Position numbers and translations under genes: made by a program. From Solen grandis (Eukaryota; Mollusca; Bivalvia; Adapedonta; Solenidae): a stretch of DNA of 64,000 nt. The DNA lies in contig CM037782.1 of the NCBI GenBank assembly GCA_021229015.1, positions 63,364,108-63,428,107 on the forward strand, read 5' to 3'. Of this stretch, positions 26,801 to 37,010 are shown piece after piece (the stretch's first letter is position 1; each line of letters starts with the position of its first letter). The notes beneath the pieces are model-generated. The model saw nothing but the letters and a program-made list of their open reading frames with translations. It was not told the origin of the DNA and searched no databases.

Positions 26801-29800
26801 AGAAGAAGATTTTTTAAGATTTTCCTATATAACTCTATGTAAAACAAGTGACCCCTGGTGCGGGGTCATTTATCACCATAGGGCTATGATTTGTACAATC
26901 TTGGTAGTGGCCCATAAGATGATGCTACATACCAAATATCTAAGCTCTAGGCCTTATGGATTCATAGAAGAAGATTTTTAAGATTTTTCTATATAACTCT
27001 ATGTAAAACAAGTGACCCCTGGTGCGGGGTCATTTATCACCATAGGGCTATGATTTGTACAATCTTGGTAGTGGCCCATAAGATGATGCTACATACCAAA
27101 AATCAAAAGGTTAGGCCTTGTGGTTTCGGAGAAGAAGATTTTTTCAAGTTTTTCCTATATTAGCCTATGTGAAATCAAGTGACCCCTGGGGCGGGGCCAA
27201 TTTTGACCCCAGGGTCATAATTTGTACAATCCTGGTAGAGAGTCATAAGATCATGCTACATACCAAAAATCAAAAGGCTAGGCCTTGTGGTTTCAGAGAA
27301 GAAGATTTTTTAAATTTTCATTTTTAAAATCTATTTTTAGCTCCTGTGACCTAATTATGCGATGGACCAGAACCATTTATACAACTTTAGTAGAGCTTCA
27401 TCCAAGGAACATTCCTGCAAAATATTTTTCAAATTGGCCAAGCCGTTTAGGAGGAGATGTTGTTTGAAGCAATTGTTGACGCCGGACGCACGGACGACGG
27501 ACGACGGACGCCGGACAAAAGGCGATCAGAAAAGCTCACCTTGAGCACGTTGTGCTCATGTGAGCTAAAAATACTGATTAATCAGAATGATAACTGAATA
27601 TTCAGTGATTTTTATACTAATAATTTGTTATTCATTTACTTTACTAAGAATTCAAAGGCTTGTGTAACTTTTGATGAATATCAAAACATAACAATAGAAT
27701 TTGAATATTTTTTTTAATCTAAAATATGTACGTTTTGATTATTTGAGCATTACTTTTTTTTATCAGTCTTGGATAAACCCAAATTTTCATAAATATACAA
27801 ACAAACTTAATCTGCCATTCCTGTTAATATTTCAAGAAAATACTTCTACAAAGTGTCCTATAGATAAGATCAGTACATACATTCATACAAGCATAATGGA
27901 GGGCGGTGTTCTGTGAGTCATCTATACATGTGATGTCTGCCTTGTGTTGCAATAGTAACTCTGAAACAAGACACATATCAACAGGTAAACAATGCAGTGT
28001 TCAAACAGCAATAGCCTAAAGTGATTCATAAATGGACTCTTCCAATGTTTGCAGTCTTTATTTTAACACATCCTTTATCCAATGTTACTTCACATCCATA
28101 ACTAGGTCAACTGCTCACACGGACCAGAAAATGCCATATTTAAAGGTATCAAGTCACAGGTAACATCTAAAGATCAGTTTATTGCAAAGTCAATGGTTGT
28201 GATTTGTCTATGGAATCCTTGCCTGAAACTTTATCAGACGACCTCAACATGCAATTTACAATATAATTTTTTAAATATGCACCTTGACAACAGACCTTAA
28301 TGTAAATGCAGTACCATAATTGGATATGACATTAATCTATACCTTTACATATAAATGCAATATTTACTTGAATGACATAGTTTTTACTTGTCAATTTTAT
28401 TTTATATGCAAGCTAGTCTTTGTAATATGTGACCTTGACTACAAGAGTATGCTGGCCACTTGAGATGTCTATCTTAAGACATGATGTTGACCTACTTCCT
28501 AACCTTGAAATGATATTATTTATTCTGTGACCTTACCTACGGATGCGATGTGACCTTGAGACGCGGCCATCATGATGGGTGTGCGACCATTCTTGTCGGT
28601 GTGGTTCACCTCGGCACTGTGTCCCAGCAGCAGCTGTAAAGACTCTACCTGGTCACGGTGGGACGCAGCATGCAGGGCCGTCCTGTTGTTAGATAGAGAA
28701 ATAGAGGTAACACTTTAGTTATTTACATTACTAACTAACCCTAGGTATACTGTATACAATTCACAGCATTTGCTATGAAGTATAAAATTATCTAACTTAA
28801 CACCCTCTATCTAAATACTTGAACATGACACATAATGCTGTTATAGTATAACCAATTTATTTATTTGTTTATATCAAATTTACAGTATTTTATGGTGTTA
28901 ATATTAAGCCCAAGAAAGAACAATTTTGTAAGGATTCAAATTCATATAAAATTCATCATCAAACAGACCTTGCTAGCTGATATATAGGAGAACATCTGTG
29001 TCTCTATTTTTTTTTTCCAATCTGTAAACTTCAACTATGCTTGTACTAAAGTGGATTTTGTATCAACATTACATTATACGGTGTCTCTTCAAACACTCAA
29101 ACAGCCTTGTTAATCATGTAAATCTTTAAAGTCTTCATACACATGTTACAGTTATCATTTTTTGTAAGTTAAGCTGTCATCACAAACAAAATTACTTCAG
29201 TCATTTAGCAATGCCCAGGTAATGACAGGTGGAGGATGACCCTTGGCCCTAAGTGCACAGGGTTCCCAGGTAGAACCACTAACCTACATTAAGCCAGCTT
29301 GAAGGCCTCCTCACATTCACAGTCTAAGGGACCAGACCAAGGATTCAAATCCACAGTGGTGAGAGGCTACGTCATAGTAAGTCAGTAGTAATAACAACTT
29401 GGCAACGGAGGCCCCTACTGGATACTGGAGAAATGATATGAAAATATACCCTGGGTCCAAACAAGGAACTCACCTGCCCTTGCCGTCCTCTAAATTAACT
29501 ATGGAATCTCCCAGAGTGTCCAGCAACAGCTCTGTACAGCTGTCGTTACCATTTGTCCTGTACATACAATTGTAAACAACACTTAAATAATGTATACAGT
29601 AAACTATTTTCACTTATATTTTCAGGGGCCCATTCCACAAACCTTTGTACAAAAATATCTTCATAATTAATTTCTCAATTGTTCAATACTGAAATTCTTG
29701 TGATTTTTTTTTCCATGAGTTTGTGTTTATGCAATAAAATGACTCACCTTTATTTATTTATGATCTAATGTGCAATTAGAAATTTGTAGACATTTTGTAT

Positions 29801-32800
29801 GACAACATTCTTACTTCTAAGATAAATTTTGTTTGCACAAATAATTCAATTACCAGTAATGTGGATTTCCAAAACCTATGATTTTTCATTACCTAATGTC
29901 AATGGCACTTTTCCCCCTAAAATTATGGTACATGTGCCCATCTGCAAGGCCTGATTTCATATCAAATACTGTTTATTTATTATATACATGGCGGAATAAT
30001 TCTCTGATTTTCTGGAAGCATTATTAAGAAAATAATACTTGCATGTAGTTGTATTTAGGAGGGATAAGCAAAGAAATGGTCAGGTAGCATGGATTATTCA
30101 ACTTACACTGAGCAGTGTAGTGGTGTAAAAGGATTCCCTGAAAACTTCTTGTGTTCCTCATTCTCCAACAGCAGGTCTACACACGCTTCATGACCTGAAA
30201 CACGGCAACACTTCTACTGTGGTTGCAAGCCTTGAAACTTCACGGTTATGTAAGATTTTTTCTCTCAAATGTAATTCAATCATTTAATTTCATGTGAGTT
30301 ATCCAGTACCTACATCCTACTCTCTTTCTTTATCTATTCCTATTACTAAATAGTAAGAACCAAGAAGTTCCAAGATTATGAAGGGAAATATCAGCCATTA
30401 AATGACTCTGGGCTTTCAACGTATGACTTGTCATCTTTGGTCTTTTCTTACAACTACTGTGAACCAATAGGTGCTTGCATTTTACTGACGGTCGGCATTT
30501 TCGTGGCATGCTGAAAGCTTTGTCAGCCTGGTGGACAAAAAAATTTCAAGAATAAAATGGTTTCATCCAATATTGCAACTATTGAAAGTTGGCAGATTCA
30601 TACTAGTGGCCAAGAAAAAACTTTTATACAATATGAAAAATCATGTGGTTTTTACGTTTCCTATCAAAAATCTAGACTATACTGCAGGGTATATAAAATT
30701 TGCAAGCAGTTACTTACCATTGTAGCAAGCAAAATGTAAAGGTGTGTATCCCTGTCTATCATGGAGTCTCTCTATTGGTCCCATCTACAATCAATCAATC
30801 AATCAATCATTCAATCAATCAATGCGTAAAACAGCATCTGTATTTTCTCTTCCTTTTTCTTGGTCAAAAGACACATTTTAGGTTTACTGAACACTGAATT
30901 ACTGCAAGGATCATGAATATTTCTGCTAAAGGATAGGTTAAACTGATAATAGAAGATGACTAGACACACAAATGAGGACAAGCAGATGGAGACAGATTTA
31001 ATCAGTAAATCATTTGATATGAAAAGATACTGAACATTTTGTAATGATGGACTCATGTGACAGGACAATACATAATAGGATGGGACAAGGCATATACGTG
31101 GCCCCGCTTCATTTTCTGAAACAGGAGTATCATGACTTTGTAGACTGAAGATGAGTGAACAGACTGGGAGGGGACGTACCAGTAACATGGATCCCAGCAG
31201 GCCGACATGTCCGCACATGGCGGAGAGGTGGAGAGCAGTGCGTCCTTTGTTGTCCTGTATAGAGATGTCTGCACCGTTGTGCAGCAAGGCGTCAACACAT
31301 TCCTCATGACCATTGGCGGACTGGAAGTGAGACAAACATAGAACAAGGTCACAGTGTTGTTTTTGTATCATGTAATTTATCATACTTTCTTGTCTCTACC
31401 AATAAATAAATAAACTGATATTACTAAACTGGCTTGTAAAATAGGCATTCAGATAATACAACAACAGCGGCCTTAACTAGGAAGGTACTGATAAGAAATG
31501 AAGAATATTACGTAAGTGGCTTTTCATAGCTACAAACTGTTATAATCACACCACATCATATGGATACAATTGTTTGCCAAGCACAAGAGCAATAACTACC
31601 ATTTTTTAATGTCACAGCTAGGGACTGAATGCACAACGTTCTGGTTAGGGACCATAAGTTAACAACTCATCCACTGTGGGACAAATTTTGAAGGAAGAAA
31701 TTTCTGTAAATCAGACTAATATGCAATACATAAACAAATCCATACTGACCCCCCTGTGTAGAGCAGTGCGACCCTGGACGTCTCGAGCGTTAACGATGGC
31801 ACTGTTGGCTATCAGATACAACACCGTATCAACATGTCCATTCTCCACTGCCAGCATCAGGGGCGTCCTTTATAAAAGAAGGGACAGAATTGTACATATT
31901 TTCAACTAATTATTTTTTTACTTAACTCTTATGTCCATAGCTTCTCTAACAATAGGTGGGAAAACACACAATTGTAAAAACTAGAGTTTTTAATAACATT
32001 ATTGTCTGAACATTATGAAACAATATTGATTTTTTTGTATTTAAAAGATGTTTTTTTTTAAAAAAAAGAAAAATATTATTTCATGTAAAGAAAAGATATT
32101 GAATTTCATGTAAAGAAAAGATATTGATTTTTTTTGTAATGAAAGATATTGAGTATCATGCACTACTTATTTCACAAATAATATCAAGGAAAATAACCCA
32201 AGTGACCAGTATAAAACCAGATCAGTCTGAAAGAAAATTGCAGACCAATTTCAAACTGTGTAATGTTTGAAACAACTCATTATCCTGAAGATGAGATGGA
32301 AGCCCTATCATACTTGGTCAGTAAACGAATGTGTTCAGCCCTATCTGGCTTTTCCTATGATTTACCATGGAGTAAATTGATGTAACTGAGCATTAAAGAT
32401 TACAATCATATTGTTAACCTACCTGTCTCTGGAATCATTCACATCAACAATGTTGTTATCATCAGCCGTCTCCATCAGCAACCTCAGGCACTCTGTGTGC
32501 CCATTCATGGCTGTAATATAAACACATACACTTTCAAACACATGAACATTTTCAACAATGAAGCCATTTAGACCTGAAAATTAGATAATCAAATTACTAA
32601 AGAGAAATGCTACTCTACCTATCCATGCTGTCACAGGAATATTTAGAAACTCATTTGCTTATGAGCAAAACTGAATGTCCAGCTTGAGATCGGACCTAAC
32701 CTTTGGCTCTCAGTAGTTATACCAATGTCCTGTGGTCCCAATTTCATTAAACTTACTTAGTGCTAGATAATACTTATATACCTTAGGGAAATTTTCATCA

Positions 32801-35550
32801 TTCTTGTTTCTCTAATAAACTATTTACAAATAAATCTGTTAATCAAGATAATCCTTTATGTTAACTCAGTCATGTAAGAGATATTTCAAAAAAACTGTAA
32901 AGGCGAAATGTGTTTCCATCTCATTTAAGAATTGAAGAAATACTTAGCACAAAGTATTGTGTTGTGGATTTTGAGCCTGTTCTCAGAGTACTAAAGGACA
33001 ATCTTATACTCTAAGAATTCTAATATTGACAGGTATTTAAGATTTTTAATTCAGCTTTCATTAGCATTGCCAAATATCAAGTTTTCATGCGAAACAAATT
33101 TTCATGGATTTTGTGGATGGTTCTAGTCTAAACTGTTCATTAGATTTAGAAAACATCACTGTTCTTTAACATGCATTCATAAATATATATTCCCTCAAAA
33201 AAGGGTTCATAACATAACTAAATTATGTTTCAAAAATTAGTGATTTCATAGTACTCTAGTTTTAGTGTATCTGAGTATGTAAATACAGGAATACAGATAT
33301 TGTTAAGGTGTTTAGCTATCATTGTGACAATATATGTCCTAGAGCTACGTCCTACTTATAACAGGTTGGGGAAAAAACAAAAACAAAAAAACCCAGGAAA
33401 GAACCACTGACCTTCTGAAAGCCAGTCAGCAAGCTATTGAAGGGACTTGTGAAGGACACGTGTGTCACCTGCTGAAGCGTGACCAAAAAAGTGTGACGGA
33501 CTGGTAGACAGACGGACAGATGGACAGACAGACAAGAGAAAAGTTATCCCTATGTGTCACCTCTGCTTACAGCTGGTGACACAAAATCAGTGAATATAAC
33601 CACTTGGGCAGGGGAGACATACCAGCAGCGTGTAGGGGTGTCCTGCGTGTCATGTTATCATGCACCAGGATGGTGGCTCCCTGGAGTAACAAGGACTCTA
33701 CACACTCTGTGTGGCCATTAAAACATGCCAGGTCTAGCATGGTGCGGCCTGAAATTGTCAAATATCAATAAATCAATTGTATGTTTGTAGTATTAAGTCA
33801 CATATAGATTATTGTGCAACATCTATTATGAAATATGATATAAATAATTCTATGACTTTTTTTAAGTGATAAAAGAAATCTATAGGTAATCTAATAAGAA
33901 ATAAGTGAAGTTATCTTACACAATGCTTATAGTTAAACAGAATTCAAATATCTTATATAGCTTACAAAAAATTCCAAATAGAAAGAAAAACCCCCGCATA
34001 ACATTTTGACACAGAAAAATAACTAATTCTTACAAAATCCCTGACACAGTTATCCACACATGTCTGCAGATTGGTCTTATCATAATAAATCATTATTCTA
34101 GGAGTGAAGACATCATCAACAACAGTTACCAAACTTTAAGTAATGTGAGTGTAGGATACAGCCGTTAACATGATGAGTGTAATTTCAATATAGACCCCGC
34201 TTGACTATGTAAAGTAGGGGTATAATCAATAATCAATTTTAACCCAGTCTGGTCACCTCTACCCACAATTACTCACCACTGATATCCTGTATGTCCAGAT
34301 TCACAATGTAGTTCATCAAGGCATGAAGTGCTTCTGTGTGGCCCCTCGCCGCCTGTAAACATCAGAATAGTTTCCTATAAACCTATAAGTCATTCAAAGA
34401 CTAATAATCATGTCTTCATGAACAGTTTTATCAATGACATTTATTTAGTAATATGAACAATGAAATTAACTACAACTGTTGCCAATGCATCAAAATGAGC
34501 CAATGTAAATAAAGGCCTAAGTTATTTATTATTTGTATTATCATACAGTAAAACAACAGTAGTCTGTGGATCAATTATCCATGCAGCATATCTAAATTGA
34601 ATTATATTCCAAGATCCAGTGAGAGAAATACACAGAAAAATATCTCAGCTTTTTAAGCCTTGTGATTATCCAAGCTTTTCATTCCCTATTAGTCCCGAGT
34701 CCTGGGATTATCAAACATTTACTGTGTCAGTAAAATGTATATATGTATTCTTTTTGTTTCATATGAACAGTATATAAGAACATTACCTAGCATTCAACTA
34801 CAAATGTATTTACATTACCCAGCATTCAACTACAAACGTATTTACATTACCCAGCATTCAACTACAAATGTATTTACATTACCCAGCATTCAACTACAAA
34901 TGTATTTACATTACCCAGCATTCAACTACAAATGTATTTTTCACTGCTGATTTACACCAGCACAAAGTGGTACATGTGTACCGGGACTTACAGCAAGGTG
35001 GGACGGGGAGTATGGGGCATCTCCCTTCACCAGGTTGACGGCAGATACGTCAAGCAACTGAAATACACAGAATACATAACAGTTATGTAACATATTGATG
35101 TTCTTGTAATACATCTACAGCTATCACAGAAGGTGACTAAATACCACTTTCTTCACTTTGTAAACTCCTCAAAATTTACCCACAGAAATGTTGACTCCCA
35201 CAACCAAAACAAGTGCATTTTGAGTGTGTCTGACTGCTTATCACTTCTACTCAGTACTGTGAATTTACGTGCGAGTCAAACTGATAACTAGACTGACAAA
35301 GGTAATTTACAAAATTAAAATTATGCAATACGAATATGCATGAAATTCAAAAAAATATCTGCCATTATAAATCATTAAGCACCACACCACTGGTGCATTT
35401 AGTGTATAACAGTTTGAACCCTGAAGTGTTCAGCTCACCATTTCCAAAGCCAGTCTGTGTCCCTTCAGGGCAGCGTAGTGGATAGCATTATATCCTTGAT
35501 TGTCGGACACACCAGGCCGGGCATCATGCTTCAATAGTAGCTCCAGTACT
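17731..35550 (-). CDS. ANKRD28: ANKRD28/44/52-like ankyrin repeat protein, C-terminal half (gene span, 16 exons)
   Basis: Sixteen minus-strand exons splice in frame: lengths total 1597 nt, giving about 531 residues and a stop, and every junction has AG/GT signals and compatible phases. The product is a continuous run of roughly 14-15 ankyrin repeats (TPLHxAAxxGH-type motifs such as [35 protein letters not shown]). It is followed by the family-specific segment [16 protein letters not shown] and a Ser/Asp/Glu-rich end, SSDSEFY. Known biology: vertebrate ANKRD28, ANKRD44 and ANKRD52 are scaffold or regulatory subunits of protein phosphatase 6 complexes. Conserved order and C terminus place this gene in that family; which vertebrate paralogue is closest cannot be said. 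Vertebrate members are about 1000-1080 residues, so the N-terminal half (about 500 residues) is missing. The 3' UTR is not delimited. Introns range from about 0.4 to 3.3 kb and hold many repeats. Confidence 0.93.
17821..18195. repeat. 22-23 bp tandem repeat beside the last ankyrin exon
   Basis: About 16 diverged copies of GCTGCTCAATACACAAACAC AGG. It begins a few bases from the exon 16 acceptor, so on the transcribed strand the end of the intron is a run of GTGTTTGTGTATTGAGCAGC-like units. Confidence 0.88.
18712..19180 (-). pseudogene. Tc1-like transposase, decayed (in last ankyrin intron)
   Basis: Read on the minus strand from ATG at 19180: [19 protein letters not shown], stop, [19 protein letters not shown], a linker with KTRSGRQ, then [43 protein letters not shown], and in a shifted frame WAGNHRGQH, stop, [19 protein letters not shown] and IRV. 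These are the paired-type helix-turn-helix and the first half of the DDE domain (FSDESRF holds the second catalytic Asp) of Tc1-like transposases. Frameshifts and stops kill it. The last third of the protein is not recognisable below 18712. Terminal repeats were not identified. It lies in the same strand sense as the host gene. Confidence 0.82.
19485..19670. repeat. Dispersed repeat G, copy 2
   Basis: Matches 6270-6470 (GCCTGTGATGGGAAAACC, TTTACGATCATGGATGG, GACGCAATACACACATACAG, CTGTGAACAAGCTGCTTTAA). It lies about 300 bp upstream of the Tc1-like pseudogene start and may be part of that transposon's end region. Confidence 0.55.
20252..20492 (+). mobile_element. piggyBac-like MITE (family E), copy 2
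   Basis: TTAACCCTTTAGCTCATATAG to GAGGGAAAGGGTTAA, 241 bp, with the hairpin kept apart from one mismatch (GATCAGG against GATCTGG). In the last ankyrin intron. Confidence 0.85.
21153..21296 (-). CDS. Ankyrin gene exon 15 (post-repeat segment)
   Basis: Reads [20 protein letters not shown], then [20 protein letters not shown] and NTSVSGL plus a split Gly. The first part aligns with the family motif YTPALACAPNKDVADCL. The Ser/Thr-rich rest belongs to the variable C-terminal tail. Acceptor TCTAG, donor CTCG|GTGAGT. Confidence 0.93.
21297..24443. other. Ankyrin intron between exons 14 and 15
   Basis: About 3.1 kb. Holds the ACTCAAGTA tract at its low-coordinate end. The rest is AT-rich with no conserved exon. 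Open frames at 22205-22537 and 23801-24142 show no family motif. Confidence 0.7.
21370..21730. repeat. Degenerate ACTCAAGTA/AGTACAATA-rich tract
   Basis: Many loose copies of AATACTCAAGTAC-like words in both orientations. No regular period could be fixed by eye. Confidence 0.5.
24444..24535 (-). CDS. Ankyrin gene exon 14
   Basis: Reads [20 protein letters not shown] then [10 protein letters not shown] plus a split Gly. The LHxAAxxGLTxVVQxLxxKGAS pattern is strongly diagnostic of the last ankyrin repeats in ANKRD28/44/52. Acceptor TTTACAG, donor AAAG|GTAAGC. Confidence 0.94.
24590..24890. repeat. Dispersed repeat H (example copy)
   Basis: Features CAAGAATGATGAAATTTTCC, GTTAAGAATTGAAAGACATG and CTAAGTATTGAAGGTGGAAT. 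Diverged relatives sharing these words lie at about 14210-14460, 32700-32990, 42715-42840 and 58930-59165. It looks like an old interspersed repeat of about 230-300 bp. No coding signal. Confidence 0.55.
25270..25440 (-). mobile_element. SINE type 2 fragment
   Basis: CTAAGAGCCTAGCAAAGGAG, ATATACCAGTATCATTCC, and a minus-strand TTGGCCAAGTAGGTTGAGC A-box-like head. The 33-bp minisatellite starts immediately after it. Confidence 0.5.
25443..25612. repeat. 33-bp minisatellite, 5 copies
   Basis: Units start at 25443, 25476, 25509, about 25542 and 25575: CACTACCAACACAATTTTGC then GCAGTATTTTTAA. Because 33 is a multiple of three it yields a repetitive open frame that is not a gene. Lies about 50 bp downstream of the ankyrin exon 13 donor. 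Confidence 0.9.
25660..25742 (-). CDS. Ankyrin gene exon 13
   Basis: Reads [20 protein letters not shown] then KANHDLK plus a split Thr codon. It matches the family stretch with N-x-INA/KAN before TPLH. Acceptor CCCCAG, donor AAAC|GTAAGA. Confidence 0.91.
26015..27570 (+). mobile_element. Family A element, copy 3 (in an ankyrin gene intron, antisense to the gene)
   Basis: Lies in the intron between exons 12 and 13. Unit landmarks at 26348, 26514, 26681, 26848, 27012 and 27179. The left end, AACAAGAG after an A-run, and the right palindrome are intact. It accounts for most of this roughly 2.1 kb intron. Confidence 0.88.
27881..27960 (-). CDS. Ankyrin gene exon 12
   Basis: Reads [20 protein letters not shown] then HYACMN. 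Acceptor TTTCAG. An earlier GTATGA also looks like a donor, but only AAT|GTATGT keeps the frame and restores the conserved spacing AC-x-x-x-HE with exon 13. Confidence 0.9.
28537..28682 (-). CDS. Ankyrin gene exon 11
   Basis: Reads [20 protein letters not shown], then [20 protein letters not shown] and SQGHIASV. It holds one full ankyrin repeat and the first helix of the next. Acceptor AACAG, donor GTAG|GTAAGG; the split Glu codon G|AG joins exon 12. Confidence 0.94.
29195..29422 (-). mobile_element. tRNA-derived SINE (type 1), degraded
   Basis: Contains ACAGGTGGAGGATGACCC, GTGCACAGGGTTCCCAGGTA, and on the minus strand a B-box relic GGATTTGAATCC and head GTAGGGGCCTCCGTTG. Same order as the 45 kb copy. 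In the intron between ankyrin exons 10 and 11. Confidence 0.7.
29474..29557 (-). CDS. Ankyrin gene exon 10
   Basis: Reads [20 protein letters not shown] then NLEDGKG plus a split Arg. The L-x-DTLG-x-SIVN string is diagnostic for the family. Acceptor TGTACAG, donor GCAG|GTGAGT. Confidence 0.93.
30107..30194 (-). CDS. Ankyrin gene exon 9
   Basis: Reads [20 protein letters not shown] then PFTPLHCS, with a split Val codon GT|G. It matches the family segment in which the repeat is followed by F-x-G-N-x-F-x-PLHC. Acceptor TTTCAG, donor CAGT|GTAAGT. Confidence 0.92.
30718..30784 (-). CDS. Ankyrin gene exon 8
   Basis: Reads [20 protein letters not shown] then YNG. GYTxxHxACYNGH is conserved in the family. 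The ATG is internal, not a start. The acceptor TGTAG is preceded directly by an (ATTG)n tract rather than a normal polypyrimidine run. Donor AATG|GTAAGT. Confidence 0.9.
30788..30823. repeat. (ATCA)n microsatellite at the exon 8 acceptor
   Basis: CAATCAATCAATCAATCATT on the plus strand. On the transcribed strand it reads (ATTG)n directly before TAG and exon 8, replacing the usual pyrimidine tract. Confidence 0.9.
31180..31320 (-). CDS. Ankyrin gene exon 7
   Basis: Reads [20 protein letters not shown], then [20 protein letters not shown] and [17 protein letters not shown] and CGHxGxLG are hallmark strings of the ANKRD28/44/52 proteins. It is in phase at both ends; acceptor TTCCAG, donor CTG|GTACGT. 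The open frame continues into both introns, which makes this exon look longer than it is. Confidence 0.95.
31750..31867 (-). CDS. Ankyrin gene exon 6
   Basis: Reads [20 protein letters not shown] then [19 protein letters not shown]. The GRTALHRG string is strongly conserved in this family. Acceptor ATAAAG. The donor is GGG|GTCAGT, weaker than the others, but phase 0 fits the next exon exactly. Confidence 0.92.
32423..32510 (-). CDS. Ankyrin gene exon 5
   Basis: Reads [20 protein letters not shown] then VDVNDSRD, with the split Arg codon AG|G at the 3' end. It matches the family's short linker repeat ending in a VD-x-x-D loop. Acceptor TTACAG, donor ACAG|GTAGGT. Confidence 0.91.
33440..33585 (+). 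mobile_element. Short family C-like element (core deleted)
   Basis: Starts near CACGTGTGTCACCTGCTG, has a GACAGACGGACAGATGGACAG tract-like middle, and ends GTGTCACCTCTGCTTACAGC then TGGTGACAC, a strong hairpin. About 145 bp. Lies in the intron after ankyrin exon 4. Confidence 0.7.
33623..33748 (-). CDS. Ankyrin gene exon 4
   Basis: Reads [20 protein letters not shown], then [20 protein letters not shown] and a final A shared with the next exon. This is one complete ankyrin repeat plus the start of another. Acceptor TTTCAG, donor GCTG|GTATGT. A remnant of a family C element (GTGTCACC hairpin ends) lies only about 45 bp downstream of the donor. Confidence 0.93.
34277..34352 (-). CDS. Ankyrin gene exon 3
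   Basis: Reads [20 protein letters not shown] then IQDISG. It continues the repeat begun in the previous exon (HLA + AARGH). Acceptor TTTACAG, donor AGTG|GTGAGT leaving one base for the next exon. Confidence 0.9.
34781..34940. repeat. 32-bp minisatellite, 5 copies
   Basis: Units at 34781, 34813, 34845, 34877 and 34909: CATTACCCAGCATTCAACTA then CAAATGTATTTA. Begins about 50 bp downstream of the ankyrin exon 2 donor. Confidence 0.9.
34992..35057 (-). CDS. Ankyrin gene exon 2
   Basis: Reads [18 protein letters not shown] then SHLA; 66 nt, in phase at both ends. Acceptor TTTCAG, donor GCT|GTAAGT. It carries the start of a repeat in which the usual TPLHLA is SPSHLA (Leu replaced by Ser). Confidence 0.88.
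35439..35550 (-). CDS. Ankyrin gene exon 1 of those seen (most 5')
   Basis: Reads [20 protein letters not shown] then [17 protein letters not shown], closely matching the family segment with NAVHYSAAYGHRL. The acceptor TTACAG lies just above 35550 and the donor ATG|GTGAGC ends the exon at 35439. The first base completes a codon begun in an upstream exon that I cannot find, so this is certainly not the true first exon. Confidence 0.92.
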
Positions 35551-35939
35551 CTGTAATATATTAGTCAACAGTTAGTTTGGGTTATACATTTAAACAAGCT
35601 TTGCTTATCACACCTGATAACTCCTTGTTTGGACCAGTACTTTGAAAAAATAATTCATGGCTCCTGCAGGGATCAAACTCCCAACCACTGGATCATCAAT
35701 CAGTGAACACCTTCAATAATTCATGGTACCTTAATCTGATATTTTGAGATTATCTGGGTGAATATTCATCTATAAATTTATCACTTAATGAATATTCATT
35801 TACTGGAACTTTAAATGGTAAATGGAACAGTGGAATTTTCATTTCTGTGCAGATTTTGTAAAATCTGAGCTACAATATTGTAGCAACAAACAGTGTAGAC
35901 CCTGGAAGGAGCTGTCTGACCTAGGTTTACTCTATTTGC

Positions 35940-36532
35940 AAATGTGTCTAAAAGAGGTTATATGAGATACAGGGTCGATACATAATTTTCCCATTACCAA
36001 AGGAACCAGAAATTTGGTCAGAAGAAAAATAAAAAAAAATAAGAACACTGCATGTGGTGTTAATGTTTGTTGGTAAAAGGCAACCACTATCATTATAAGT
36101 TTTAAGGGGGCATAATTTCTAAAAGTATCGCTTTTAGGATAATGTCCCTAGTCTTATGAAGAAGTATGTCAGCGTGCATAATCTCCATACAGCCCTCTAT
36201 CCATATTTTAAGTTTCAAAAAAAAGTTTCAGTACTTTTTGAGTTATCACAATATATTGCTTTATTTGTCATATCTTAAGTCTATGTGTTGTCATAGCAAC
36301 CAGATTTTTCAACCTAGGAAGAAATAAAAAAAAAAGATGTGCATAATCTCCATACAGCCATCTATCCATATTTCAAGTTTCATAGAAATATCTTCAGTAC
36401 TTTTTGAATTATTATGGGATCCAGTTTTTGCGGACGGACGGACTGACTGACGGACAGATGGAAGGACGGACGAACAGACGGACGGAAGGCAAACCTATAA
36501 TCCCCTCCAGTTACACCGACAGGGGACTAAAA
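35940..36532 (+). mobile_element. Family D element, copy 1
   Basis: Contains CATTACCAAAGGAACCAGAA, then two tandem diverged units built on CATAATCTCCATACAGCC (about 36175-36410), a GGACGGACGGACTGACTG tract (36433-36490) and the end ACCGACAGGGGACTAA. The left end is poorly kept. Confidence 0.65.
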
Positions 36533-36854
36533 ATACATATAGTATAATCTAGTTATTATACAGCAAAGGCTGAGGCCAAATAGTCAAAAAAGAAGAATAC
36601 TAAATTGGATAAAATAATCATAAAGCTGTATTCACAACATCACATGGCATGGTCATCAAATCAAAACTTCAGATAGGACATGGCACTAGAACCACATCTC
36701 TTTATTCTGTTCCTTGTTATCTTTAAATACTAGGAAAACAAGAGCGTGCATGCGCATAAAATAAAACTACACAAATCCTTAGATATGTTTTATCACTGTG
36801 TGGCTTAGGCATATTCTATACAAACAAATTGTGTGGTTCTATTGCCATTGCATC

Positions 36855-37010
36855 CCATCTGCAGTATTTCAGTCATTTTGGGGACTTAGTTGACTGCACT
36901 ATCACAACGTAGATAAGTGGCATGACACCCAGTCACATTAACCTGGCACTGGGCAAACCACTCCTGGAGCAACCTTTATAAGCCTTGTACCATGCAGTAA
37001 TTCAAAGCAT
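36855..37010 (-). mobile_element. SINE type 2 fragment
   Basis: GCAGTATTTCAGTCATTTTG, AAGTGGCATGACACCCAGTC and ACATTAACCTGGCACTGGGC: the central and tail part of the type 2 SINE. Confidence 0.55.

Noticed and set aside
30811..31383. 190-codon minus-strand frame containing ankyrin motifs
   Set aside because: Only 31180-31320 is exon. The rest is intron read-through, as shown by splice signals and loss of family similarity.
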